Positions 33,276 to 45,055 of a stretch of DNA of 64,000 bases are shown here, piece by piece. Position 1 is the first letter of the stretch; each line of letters opens with the position of its first letter. Origin of the DNA: Silene latifolia (Eukaryota; Streptophyta; Magnoliopsida; Caryophyllales; Caryophyllaceae); contig NC_133538.1 of the NCBI RefSeq assembly GCF_048544455.1, positions 142,659,922 through 142,723,921 on the forward strand, given 5' to 3'. The position numbers were made by a program, and so were the translations under genes. Under the pieces are notes generated by a model. The model saw only the letters and a list, made by a program, of their open reading frames with translations, did not search any database and was not told the origin of the DNA.

Positions 33276-35705
33276 TGTAACAACCCGGATTATAAAACAA
33301 AGGGAAAACGTATATTAAAGTAAATAGCAGAGTACAACACTATAAAAGGGTCAAGGTGGTAGAAACACCTGGCCAATCCGGTTTGCTACTAAATCCAAAA
33401 CCAAACTACTACATTATTTAAGGTTCTCAAAACATAAAAGCAAACTCCTAATTTATTATTCATCTCGCCGCACAGTACTTCCCCAACAAGATATCATCCA
33501 GTCAGCAATCATCTGAACAACCTGAGAATGGGGGTCGACAATCAGTAGGGAGTAACTAGATGCTCTCCCAGTCATGTTTACAACAATTGAATATAACCAA
33601 CAATTATTAACAATTGAGATGTAAAACCAGTAAACATGTGAAGCCATCTATATTCATGAAAACCCGACACCAATTTACCGTTGAACAATGACAAGGACAA
33701 ACATATGAAATGATAACTCCAAGTCAAACAACATGTGACGACGCATAAAGACATAAACCATATTACGACACCATACGAATCATAGATCCATCATAACCAC
33801 GACATATAGGAACAGACCAAACAACAAAGCACAATGTATAGAATGAACGTCGTTAGAGCGATTAATGAAACGAACTGCCTCCATTCAATGGTATGGGCCG
33901 ATTAACGAACTGCACCCACAGTGGACCGATTAACGAACTGCATCCACACTATGTATAGCGTTAAACCACTGCCTATATGCCTAAGACCTGGCCAGACCTC
34001 TCGGTGCAATAACTGTACACCGAACGACACTCGGGGAACAGAGCGATTAACGAACTGCCTCTGTTACCCCCCCCCAACCATAGACCATAACAAATCCCCG
34101 AAGGGTAGCCTTAGTTCATTCCGATAGTATATAACTGATACTATCGTCATCTATACACCAGCCAACCAACAAATGCACAGTATAACTGACTGTACCGACA
34201 ATGCATGAACAACATCATGACACAACTCATGGAACAGTATAACTGACTGCCCTACTTATCATATGAATAGAGTGACCAACGACTCATGCACATATATTGA
34301 CATACAATATAACTGAACACCACACAACATATGAAACAAGTATTAACTATTAATGTTATAGTAACCTTAACCATAACATGAACTCTGGATGCGAGGTTAT
34401 AGTAACCTCTACTATAACTTCAGTATATATAACTTGAAGTTATACTTACTTCAACCATAACCTTGGTACGTAACTCAAAGTTATACTAGTTCCAACTATA
34501 ACCTTGAGCCATAAATCTCAGGATATGTTAGTTTCAGCTATAACCTTAACTCGTACTTCAATGTTATAGTAGGTTCAGCTATAACCTGGATTCATATTTC
34601 TAAGGTTACACCTGTTTCAGCTATAACTAGAGTAACATCTCAAAGTTGTACTAACTTCAGCTATAACACTTGAATCATCATCAAGGTTATACAAGCTTTA
34701 GCTATAACTTTGGAGAGCACCATTGGCCGCCTATCATGCCGCCACTAGGGTTTATTCGTAAACCCTAATTGCGCTCATGACACCCATAATAAACACATAA
34801 CCAACATAAGATATATAATTAATACATTAAAACATATACAAACATGCGAAAACATAATTAACATGATAATAAACAATCTAACACGTACCAATCATACAAG
34901 ACAATCATTAAATCATATTAATTACATCAATTGGCATAAACACAATTAAAAGAAAACATCTAGTTACCTTTTTAGCAATTAATGAAAACCTCTATAAAGA
35001 AAACGACCAACAAAGCCTTGTCTCCAACACGTGTCAACATCCCGAAAAGCGACACAAAAATAAAAGCACAGACCGAAACCCTTGAAAACGCCATAAAAGG
35101 CTATTCTTGTTCTTCAACCATTAAAATAATAGACTTTAAAGGTAGGTCTAAAGGTCCATACAAATAATCTCCATTAAATTATTTGGAGAAGAACATGTTG
35201 TAAGGATAAGAACAAGGATTGTGAAAATATAATTTGTGTATGAGTTTGGAAGAAGGAAAGATATTCATCAATGGAGTCAAAAGGAGAAAAGAAAAACAAA
35301 AGAGAGAAAAGGAGGAGGGAGGCGTGTAGCGTCCTGCGGCACTTTCACGTGAGAAAAATAGGTTGAGCAACCTACTTGTGAGCTAAGGGTTTTCTTTTAT
35401 AAAGGGATTAATTAGTAGACTTTGGGTCCATTACCTCATATAATGGATTATCTGATTAGTAATCCGGTTGGGCCATATTAAAACGCTTGGAGGACTTATA
35501 TAAGAAAAGTAGTTGTTAAATTAAAATAGTAAAATCGTGCCCGGACATTTTAACCTTTCCAAAAGTAGATTAAAACGAGAAATAATAAAATAGAGAACGG
35601 AAGCTATAAACATATATTTCCAAAATATATTATTAAACTTCAAAATAATTAATTTAATAAAATACTTTTATAATAAAATATTATTATAAAATACGGGGTG
35701 TTACA
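33276..35705 (-). repeat. 5' LTR of the LARD-like element
   Basis: It matches 27729-30179 along its whole length with scattered substitutions and a few indels, including the shortened GATTAACGAACTGC block near 33865 and a C-run expansion near 34067. Confidence 0.88.
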
Positions 35706-35710
35706 ATTGG

Positions 35711-36240
35711 AATATTTTCATACTCTCAATGAATCCTGAGTATCTACAATCATCTACCAAATTTATCTAGATCAAATAAGATGATAACATAATAGATTTA
35801 AGATTTCTTAGACGGAAAACCTTACTTAAAGCTTTATTAGATGAATTACCTTAATTTGTAGAAAATCTACTTTGAATCTATTGAATCAAAGTTCTAGTTA
35901 CTGCGCTGAATAGTTTCATCAATGTCACCATTGAAAAACAAACCTTTAACATTCATCCAATATAACCAAAAAACCGAATATGCCCAAAAGTCCTTATAGT
36001 CAATTCCGACACGATGATCTTGATTGTCACATTACCTTGTACACCCTTTTTTGGTAACAATTGAATATTTGAAACCAAGATATTTCACAACTTTAGGTAA
36101 TGGAACAAAGTCCAAATATCATCATTCATCAAATGACTTATTTTCTTTATGGCATAAATCCACTTATATGAGTTAGGACCTTCAATGGTTTGGCAAAAGG
36201 CGATTAAATCATATTTACCATTCCATTATCTAACTCTTAT
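35711..36240 (-). pseudogene. Copia reverse transcriptase fragment, decayed
   Basis: On the minus strand, near 36160-36060, a frame reads NSYKWIYAIKKISHLMNDD and then WTLF, matching the copia RT entry (W-x-x-AM-x-x-E, NDVW-x-LV-x-LP). After frameshifts, GIDYKDFWA and VKGLFFNGDIDETI (about 35990-35910) match GIDYKETFSPV and VKTAFLNGDLDE. NFDSIDSK follows. Stops and frameshifts are frequent. The frame is cut at 35710 by the LARD-like element. Confidence 0.72.
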
Positions 36241-36261
36241 TACAACTAGTTAGTCCGTCAA

Positions 36262-37553
36262 TGTTGGAGTATGTGTTCTCAACAATAGTGCGATCACATG
36301 TTTAAATCTCAAATTAAGAATACGTAAGGGATGATTCATTTATATAGTCAACTGATCAACATTAATCAGTAATGATTGGCTAACTAGAGTTTGACATTAC
36401 TGTCGTTTGACGGTGGTGATCAGTTGATCCCTTAAGGTCACACCTATAGGACAATTCCCTTAATAGACAAGTTGATTAATTGTATGACGATACAAGTTAA
36501 TCAATTCCTTATAATTCAACAATTCATTTGTGAGAGAGAATATTTATATCTTATTGTAATTTGATTAAATAAGATTTATTTTAGTAATTAAAATATTTTA
36601 TTACTAAAATTGATTATTGTTTATGAAACAATTGAGATAAGAATGAATGATTAATTATAATTACAATATGTTGTGAATTATAATTATATGACCCATTTTA
36701 TTTATGTGATCAAGAATCACTAGACAATTTGTTATATGTAATTTAATTAATGTATATAATGATATTTATTTGATAAATATGCATTAAATTAATTAATTAC
36801 ATGTTACATACTACATGTGATATATTGTGTGACAAGTGACAAATTGACAAAATAAAATGATAGTCCATTTTATTCATATGGACCGAAATGGAGGGTGAAA
36901 GGAGTGTGGATGATATTATTTGATGTGATAAAATATAAATAATCATACCTATACTACAATAGCCTTACATACCTATATTTTGGAGAAGAACAAAAGTAGA
37001 AGGAGATGCCATGCTTTGGCATTTAGCCTTCACACCATCCGGCCCCCTCCTCCTTTTATGATGAGAATTTTGTTCTCATTTTGATACTTCTCCATATTCA
37101 TTTTTCACATGCATGCATTCTTGCTCTTCTCTCCCACTTCTCTCTAAACTTGTTTTAGAAAATACATTAAATTGTTCATCCAATATTATCATAAATATTA
37201 GATTACTAGTGTAGAAATAGAGATAATATTAGGATCTATTTAAGGTATAATAATACACTAATCTAGTTAATTAGTATATTATTTTGAGGGATTTGTTTTG
37301 GGTGCAATCAAGAGGAGAATCTCAATACTTGGGGATTAAGGAGGATCATCCATTACATTTAAACTCAAGAACAAATAAGGAAGGTGACCTTATTTGTGCC
37401 CATTATTTCGAGCCATATAACAACGTAAGGGACATTGTTTTTCTTATTTTATCTCTTATTTAGTTATGCATGCACTAGATCTAATGAACTCATATTAATA
37501 TGTTAAGTAGTTCACTATTAGAAGAGTCTAATAATATGTATATGAACCTAACA
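36262..37553. mobile_element. Solo LTR, copia-like, 1.3 kb
   Basis: It begins TGTTGGAGTATGTG and ends ATGAACCTAACA, ends common in copia LTRs. GTCAA (36257-36261) and GTCAC (37554-37558) look like a 5-bp duplication with one change. The interior is AT-rich with no frame. It interrupts the host copia element upstream of the RT fragment. Confidence 0.72.
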
Positions 37554-37558
37554 GTCAC

Positions 37559-38766
37559 TATATTGTTGTCCATTTTTATCCATATAGGAAAATAATGTAA
37601 TTAATGTAGTTGTATTTACCTTATTATGTGGATCTTCTAATGAATTGGTTATTGAGATATTTGAGTTTGTTCTACCGAATTGATCTTATGATCCTGTATA
37701 AGGAGACTTAACAATTTCAATTACCTTTTCTCCCACTCAAACTCAATATCCTCAACTAACCCCTTAATTTCCGTCTTAAAAAACTTGATTGTGGGATTAT
37801 TACCCTTAAACTTTAAGTATAACTGTAATCCAACAAAATAGTTATTGACTGTCCTTAATTAAACTATTAACCTTATGGCTTTCAAACTTTATCCTTAATT
37901 AGTTGAAAATGTCAAATGTGTAAATAAGTTACACTATGATTAATAGTCAATGCCATTGTTAGAACTTTATCAAAAGACAGTTGCAACCTTAGGAACTTAT
38001 TACCAGAGTAATATGGAAAAAGCATGAATAATCACACCCTTACCAGACCTTAGGATCTTGTTTGCATACATACTACACCATTCATATTAAGAATCCTCAT
38101 ATGGTGTAATATCAAATACAAGATCGAACTCCTCTAGAAATTCTTTAAAATAACCTTGACGATGTTATCCTTAATAGTCACTTGCCAAAGTATTAACACT
38201 TATGATCAAGATGACATAATTATTCCTTTATTGAGTAAAATAACTTAGTCAAATATTCACCTTAACCGTGAAGAACTTAAAACTTCTCACAAATGAGATT
38301 TTGATATCCATGCCTAAGTACGATGTACAAATTAACACAACGATTTAAACCATTAATGCTTAGAGTATAAAATGGTTCACCTATTCGTATATGTTAATAA
38401 TAAGACATCGAAAAATAATTTTGATATCTAATCTCCCTTTAGTTTGTCTTTATCCCTTTAAAAAATGAAAATCCAAAGTAAGGGGCCAACAATTTCATTT
38501 CGACACAAAACTTTAATTTCCTTTTTAATGTGTCATACCGAAAAGAAATTGTCACTTATGACATATTCTTTATATCCACTTAACTTTAATGCAAGCTTAC
38601 TTGAAAGAGACTAAAATCTAAACTATATAAAGCTATCAACAATGATGGATTCAATATTATTTGAATTTAGAAAACACAAAATTAATTATGTATTAATGGA
38701 CAAAGAACCAAATTTACCCATACGAAAAATTATCCGAATTTCACCTAAGGTGGTACCAAAAAGAAT
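37559..38766 (-). pseudogene. Heavily decayed copia internal sequence
   Basis: The region lies where copia integrase should be. A weak minus-strand frame near 38160-38050 (YFKEFLEEF, then ITPYEDS) might be the integrase core but is too broken to be sure. The 103-codon plus-strand frame at 38642-38953 spans an element border and is not a gene. Confidence 0.4.
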
Positions 38767-38771
38767 CTTCC

Positions 38772-41700
38772 TGAGGACAACGCCCGCGGGAACTGCGTCC
38801 GCGGGATCCACACTAGGCATTATCGACTCGAGGTTCTTTCGAATCGAATTAAGACAAATTAGAGTCGCCACCAAGTTTTATGGGAACTTGGAACCGTTCA
38901 AGTCAACTTTACACCTTTCATCGAAAAGCATAAAGCCAATCGACTACGAGTGATTAAAGATAAAGACTTGTACCCTATATCACTCGATTTGAATGACTCT
39001 CGTAATCCAATGGTATTTAGACGGATCCACAAACCATAGATCTTGAGTAAGGGGTGAGGGTACGTGTTAGGAAGCCCATAAGGACACCTAACCCCGCCCG
39101 TTAATAACGGCCTCTACTAAGTCAAGTATCGGATTTCAAACAAGGTCGTAGCTACTGCGATATATGATATGCAAACATCGTTTTAAAACCCTAACATGTG
39201 AGGTTTCTATGTCGATTTAGATGCAACTAAACTAACTTTGTCAAAATTGTAATTTAGCATGTGGGTTGATTGATCTAACAACATATAAACGAAACAAACA
39301 AGGCTTGATGGGAATGGGGGAGCCATTGGGATCTACCCTATTATAACCCAGGCATTTCATGCCGACACAACGAGAAATTAGGGATACAACTCGATCTAAA
39401 TACAATTGCTATATACGACACCACACACGACACATGGCCATTCGGCCTAGGAAAACGTGCACAAAGGGGTGGCCCACGGTTTATATAACCCACGGCCTTG
39501 GGTCACTCCTCATAATGCGTGCTTTCGCTTAATCTCATTGAATTAGACATTAGGCCACACACCAAAGCATGCATTAACATAAATCGGGCCATGTCGCTTT
39601 AAACAACATGCGATTTACTACGCTCCTACATGAATTGGAGTACAACTATCTAACCAAATAAGACTAAGGTTTTTGTAATCCTTTGACTCGACCAAATAGA
39701 AAACTAATTACAAACGAATTACAAGAAACGACTCGATAAACAAAAGGTAATTACAAAATACGAAACAACGATGAACAAATGATATAAAGAAGAAGCAAGA
39801 AAGAAAAAAGACACGGCCACACCCACGGCCAAGCCATGGCCACCCTAGTTCCTAGGTTAGGTTCATTAGGTTAGATAGATTTGCAAAGCGATATGGGATA
39901 TACATTAGAAATCGATGATAAAAGAGGTCAGAAGGCTTCGCCTAAAACCGAGTGTTCTACACGGCCTAAATGGTCAAATTAGGTCAAGTTCGCTAATTAA
40001 ATTAACTCGTCGAGTGTTAATAAGAAGGTGCTAATCACGCACTCTTATACTAGCGAGAAATCAGGTGAAAAGAGAGATGCATTCAATTAGGTTATAGAAT
40101 TGTTAGCCGATTTTAATGCTTGTGTCGAAGCACCCTAACATGTCTAATTGGGTTATTAAAACGATCTAATGTCGTCTAAATGAGTCATATGTTAACAATC
40201 AGAGGTCGAACTAACATGCGAAGGGTCCTAGGGCAGGTCGAATTGAACGAAACAAGCGAGGGGTCAAAAGCGAGGAACGAAGTTAGAATCCATTTTATTA
40301 ATGCCCTACCTTGAACACGAGGATATGTAAATGAGAAGGGGGATACGACCGACCGATGTGGCGGATTTCTTTCCCGACTCAAGTCAACGCGGGTGTTCAT
40401 GGTGGTACTTTAACTCATACTCAGACTAAACTAGTTTCATAGTTAACGATATCAAACGACGCAAAACGATAAACAATGTAAAACGAACAGTGAAAAAACA
40501 AACATAAAAAGAACGAAATAAAAGGGAGAAGAGGAGGATTTGATGCACCCTCAACCTACATGTATCGTTGACACCGTCTTGGGTCGTAATAGATCGTAGA
40601 TTTTATCTCGAGAGGCCGTCATCGACGAAGGAACATAGCAACAAACACGTTTTTTGTAAATCTGGACAGCAACTTTCAAACTGCAATTTCTCACTCGTTT
40701 CACGGTGAAAATTAGATTTAAAAGATGTTTTGAAAACTAGAAAGAGAGTATAATAAAGATCTTAAAGCAAACCACGCTTGTACTGAGTTATTGGGCATGA
40801 AAAACAAGCACAAACATAACTGGACAGACAGGAAAAGCCGCGAAAACAGAGTGTATGACACTCTGTTTTTCGAGGGGATTCGTGTACTCTCAAGGTCAAT
40901 TTGGCTCGTGAATCTTTGACTAAGATTTAGATGGGTGTTATATGGTTAATTAGTAACAAGAAACTCGAGTTTTAGTGGAGATTTGAAGGGGAAACGAATG
41001 GTATTTCGAGAGAGACACAAACTGTTTCTCAGTTTGGATGTCTCGGTTTTGTCGAGAGTTTTGAGAGGCAATTAGGGTTTGTTTTTGGAGATTAATGTTG
41101 GTGAGTGACGGTAGTATGTATGGAGAATTTAGAGGAATGAAAGTATGGCAGAGGGGAGGTATTTATAGGGAGTTAAAGTAGGGTAAAAGAGAGCAACAAG
41201 CAGTCGGGCTCCCTGTTTCGCTGCTGCTGTCCAGCAGCTTTCGTGAGCTCGTGTAGCGTTTAGGAGGGGTTTTTCTTGGTGGTTAAGCTAGGTTAATATG
41301 GGTAGGATACTAGGGTATGGTTTAGGGTTAATGGGCACGGGTTTAAGTGGTGTTTGGAGCGGGTTTGGGGCTTGGCGAAGCTGAACACGGGTAAGGGAAA
41401 GGGTTGGTTGTGCGGGCTGTTTGGGACGGGTTATTAGCTGGATTGGAGGGAGTTTGGACGTGGGCTTGCATGGGGTTAGGGCCTGGTTATGAGGATGAGT
41501 GATGGGTTGGGTTATGGGTCAAGAGTTGGTTCGAGTTTGCTTCGAAAATCGTGCCCAAATCAAGTTGAAAACGATCTCAAAATCGCGTATAAAACCATCG
41601 TAAAAAATCGAGTTCTTCAAATACGGTTTATAAACGATATAAATCGATTTTTCAAATCAAATAACTAAAGAATGATTTTTCAAATCAAAACTATATTTTA

Positions 41701-41947
41701 TTTTCAATAAAATAAATTTAAGAAAATAAATTCAAATTAAAATAATAAAATGAATTCACTTTAAAAAGAACATTTAATTTAAATATCATTTAATTAATAA
41801 AATACTTCGTCGACAACGCTCATTCTACATCGTAAAAAGAGCCCAAATAATGACAATGACAACTAAAGAATACATGTGTCCTATCATCATCGGGTGTTTG
41901 TCGGGTTCTCTATAAATTCCAATATCGACGGATACGGGTATCTCTGA
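38772..41947 (-). repeat. 3' LTR of the Tat-like element
   Basis: On the plus strand it begins TGAGGACAACGCCCGC and ends near GATACGGGTATCT. The inner junction reads GCCCCACTTT, a reversed polypurine tract. It provides the uninterrupted sequence (ACACCAAAGCATGC near 39560) of the site where a hAT element entered the other LTR. The 71-codon frame at 40185-40400 is kept in both LTRs but has no known domain. Confidence 0.82.
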
Positions 41948-42189
41948 GCCCCACTTTGACCGAGGCTTGGACAAGGCGAAAGTCAAAGTATACCCCAGGT
42001 CCCTCTCGACCCGAGGATTCCATGGTCGTTTATAGTCCATTAGACTTGCGTATATAAGCTCTTGACCATAAGAAGAGATCATACCTGAAACTTCGTCGGG
42101 GATTAACTCTTGCTCCTGTTGCGTCAAATTGTCATCATTGGTCGTCGACCCATAAAGTTGCATATGTGATGGGTTGAGCCTTATCCTTA

Positions 42190-42250
42190 GGCGCCTACGT
42201 ATCCGTTTCTGACAGAATCAAACCCGCGTCGTAGTTCGGCAACTGCTGAC
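42190..42250 (-). repeat. GAACTACG...TACGTAGG motif, copy 1
   Basis: On the minus strand: GAACTACGACGCGGGTTTGA, a short gap, then GATACGTAGGCGCC. The same arrangement, GAACTACGTCGGATTTGA then GAATACGTAGGCA, occurs at about 43820-43880. I have no function for it; its repetition in one interior suggests a structural or regulatory role in the element. Confidence 0.5.
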
Positions 42251-42557
42251 ACATGCCCAAAGTTCATCATCTGCTGGCGTTTGTCCAAAATGAGACGGGA
42301 CTTTCCAAGGAGGTCGCCGCCGCTTTCATCATTTGCTTTCAGCTACGGAATTCTTCCGTTTTATACTCTTGTATTGAATTGAATTCTTGGTGGATGTCAT
42401 CCTTTGCATCTTGATAATGGTCTCTGAAGCCAATGGCTTCAAAGCCCCCAGTTTGCGATGGCTCTAAAGTCGAAGACTTTAGAGCCCCCAGTTGAAGCAT
42501 ATCTTGCTATATTTGAAACACAAAAACGTACTAGCAATAATCATCACCTAAGCACAT

Positions 42558-42735
42558 TTGGATCATCGATCTTAAAATTGGATCATTTGAGAGATTGGGT
42601 CATCGACCTTGAAATTGGATCATTTGAAATATTGGGTCATCGACCTTGAAATTGGATCATTTAAAAGATTGGGTCATCGACCTTGAAATTGGATCATTTG
42701 AAAGATTGGGTCATCGACCTTGAAATTTGATCATG
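42558..42735. repeat. 37-bp tandem repeat, ATTGGGTCATCGACC unit
   Basis: The unit ATTGGGTCATCGACCTTGAA plus 17 further bases starts at 42594, 42631, 42668 and 42705, an exact 37-bp period. Decayed relatives (GGATCATCGACC, GGTCATCGACC) continue to about 42890. Confidence 0.92.
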
Positions 42736-42939
42736 AAAATTTTGAATAATTGAGTCATCGACCCGAATTTCGAATTTGTCATCGTTTAGGATATTTGGCC
42801 ATCGGCCCTTCAAAAATTGAATTTTGAATTTTTGAATTTCGAAGGATTGGATCATCGACCCACAAAGATTTCACTACTTGGATCATCTATCCATAATTCG
42901 CAAAAAGTTTTTGATATTTCGGAATTCTAAAATATTTGG

Positions 42940-43092
42940 CATTTTGAAATCGAACCTTGACGGGTGAGCAGGAAATACGACTCAAACACTCTGTATGACC
43001 CGTAAATAACGTATTTGGCATTTTGAAATCGAATCTTGACGGGTGAGCAGGAAATACGACTCAGACACTCTGTATAACCCGTAAATAACGTG
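42940..43092. repeat. Tandem duplication of about 75 bp
   Basis: The segment from GGCATTTTGAAATCGAA to TGACCCGTAAATAACG is present twice in a row with four or five changes. Confidence 0.9.
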
Positions 43093-43477
43093 GGCGTAGC
43101 CCGCTACCGTAAAACAAAAAGGAAAATAAAACCGCAAGTGTGCACGGGTTTTAATTCAATTATTGACTTATTGGGGGTAGAAATGTAAATTGGCCATTCT
43201 GACGCCAAAATATGACAAACGGGAATCACAAGGTCGTTGGACTTGGGACGAAGATTGCGTAAGGCATGGGCGTGCTCCCGAGGGTAGATGGGAATCAAGA
43301 TCACTTGGCATTGACAAAGAGGATTAAACTCACAAAGCAACAATGTTGGCTTCGCCCAGACACTAAACACAGACTGATTTTATGACAACACTTAGACATC
43401 ACACATGACTTTTGTCGGGAACATTCTGTCACTCTTCTCCTCGCCTCCTTTCTTTTCAACGAGTTTCATCATTTCTT

Positions 43478-43590
43478 GCCACCGCTTTCTTTCTTTTCAG
43501 CGGGCTTTTACTATTTTTTGTTCCACGCCTTCTTTCTTTTCAGCGGGTTTTTACTATTTTTTCTTCCACGCCTTCTTTCTTTTCAGCTTT
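43478..43590. repeat. Tandem CTTCTTTCTTTTCAGCGGG repeats
   Basis: Three units of about 42 bp, each TTCTTTCTTTTCAGCGGG followed by TTTTACTATTTTTT. Each unit looks like a pyrimidine tract followed by CAG, as in a 3' splice site, but no exon follows. Confidence 0.85.
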
Positions 43591-43599
43591 CTGTTCCCA

Positions 43600-45055
43600 A
43601 TACAAACCCACATCTATGTGACTCAGCATCTTTGCCTAAACCATTAGATAAAGCTCATTCTGAGCCTCGATACTATTCATCCGAACCTATATCCTCATCC
43701 TAGCCTACATCGAGTGCTAAGACCGACTCAAACAAAGGTGGCTTCATTTGGACTTGGTTAAGACCCGTAAGAAACCGACAAGATGACAACTTGGTTGATG
43801 AGTGGATTGAATCCCTTGTTCAGAAGGATTGCCTACGTATTCGCGTGGAGCGAAATCAAATCCGACGTAGTTCGATGATGGTGCATAAACATGGCATTTT
43901 GATTGTGTGTACACACTCAAAGGTTTCACCTAAGGTATCATGTCGTATCCCATTCTAGCCTGTAAGGTACCGTTGTATCCCGTGTCTAGGGTTGGTACAA
44001 AAGGTTTTGATTCTTTGGGATGTGGAGCTTGGTAAAAATAGGTTCGTAAGGTAAACCATCATTCTGAAGGTTCGTTTTGTGGTGCTAAGACTAACGGGTT
44101 ATGGCTTACATCGTGGTTGGAAAGGTGTCTCGGTTTTGACGAAATCCGAGTGCAAATGGGTTGGAAAACAATGTGGGTTCAAATCTCCATATCTGAACCC
44201 TAAAGGCTGGGTGTAACAGCACAAGCAGAATGATTCTCAAAATTCCTGACTATCCCTTTGTAACTGTCTCAGGAAGGACTTAAGGTTAGAAAGGCTAAAA
44301 ATGGCACTAACTTACTATTTTGGCTTCGCCTTTAAACTTTGATCAACATTTGGACATTTCTTTTTTTTTTTCTTCTTCTTTTTCTTTGTGTCTTTTTTTT
44401 TTTTTTTTTTTTTTTTGAAAATGGTCTTCTACTCATTCTCCTAGTCAGAAATGGATACACCTTGAAAACTTGGCTTCGCCAACTAATTTAGGTCAGAACA
44501 AACAATTCCTTGTTAGAACGGGTTGGTTTCCTTTCTCTTCGAGATGTGGAATGATTTTGTGGGTAATGGGCTTGCCTTATGTCATCGATATGGGAAACAG
44601 GGAGCTAGTCTAAGTTTGTCATAGAATCATCTAAGAGCTTGTCATAAGCACTGGTTCCGATGGAGGTTTTCCACCGCCAGACATGGAATAGGTAAAGGAA
44701 TCAAACACGGGATCCTAGTGTACCTTACATTTTGAAACGGGACATATTTCTACCCCAGGGATCTCTTTGAGTGTGTTGTGCATTTTTATCATGCTTTCGG
44801 AATGATTGAGGATTGAAAACAAGACATATTTGGAAACGAAAGTGCAACTTTTTATTGGAATGACAAATGCTTAACAGACTCGAAGGAATGATTCCTAGGA
44901 CACACCCTAGGACATCGCGGAACAAACGACTCAAATTCAAGAAAGGAAAGTCCTAGACTCGACTCGACTAAGATAAGAAAGCAGATCCCAACTCATAATT
45001 TTCAAATCTGGTCTTGAGCTTTCTCTTGTTCAGCTGTCAGCTTAGATGCTCGGCT
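43600..45055. other. Non-coding interior of the Tat-like element
   Basis: This is where pol would lie, downstream of gag on the minus strand. I see no RT, protease, RNase H or integrase motif. A T-rich run lies at 44360-44417. Confidence 0.6.

Larger units (their letters stand above)
27729..35705 (-). mobile_element. LARD-like non-coding LTR retrotransposon, 8.0 kb
   Basis: LTRs at 27729-30179 and 33276-35705 (about 2.45 kb) begin TGTAACAACCC and end GGGGTGTTACA on the plus strand. ACTGG (27724-27728) and ATTGG (35706-35710) are the target duplication with one change. The primer site next to the right LTR and the polypurine tract next to the left LTR put it on the minus strand. The 3.1-kb interior has no gag or pol domain in any frame. 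That combination of long LTRs and a long empty interior defines LARD-type elements. It interrupts the copia coding region between RNase H and RT. Confidence 0.85.

Noticed and set aside
38642..38953. 103-codon plus-strand frame
   Set aside because: It crosses the border between the copia relic and the Tat-like LTR, so it is chimeric.
40185..40400. 71-codon minus-strand frame repeated at 49852-50067
   Set aside because: LTR duplicates of the Tat-like element; no known domain.
41825..42163. 112-codon minus-strand frame near the polypurine end of the Tat-like element
   Set aside because: It crosses from the interior into the LTR and shows no known domain.
43405..43703. Phe/Ser-rich overlapping frames in all three plus frames
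   Set aside because: Produced by TTCTTTCTTTTC repeats.
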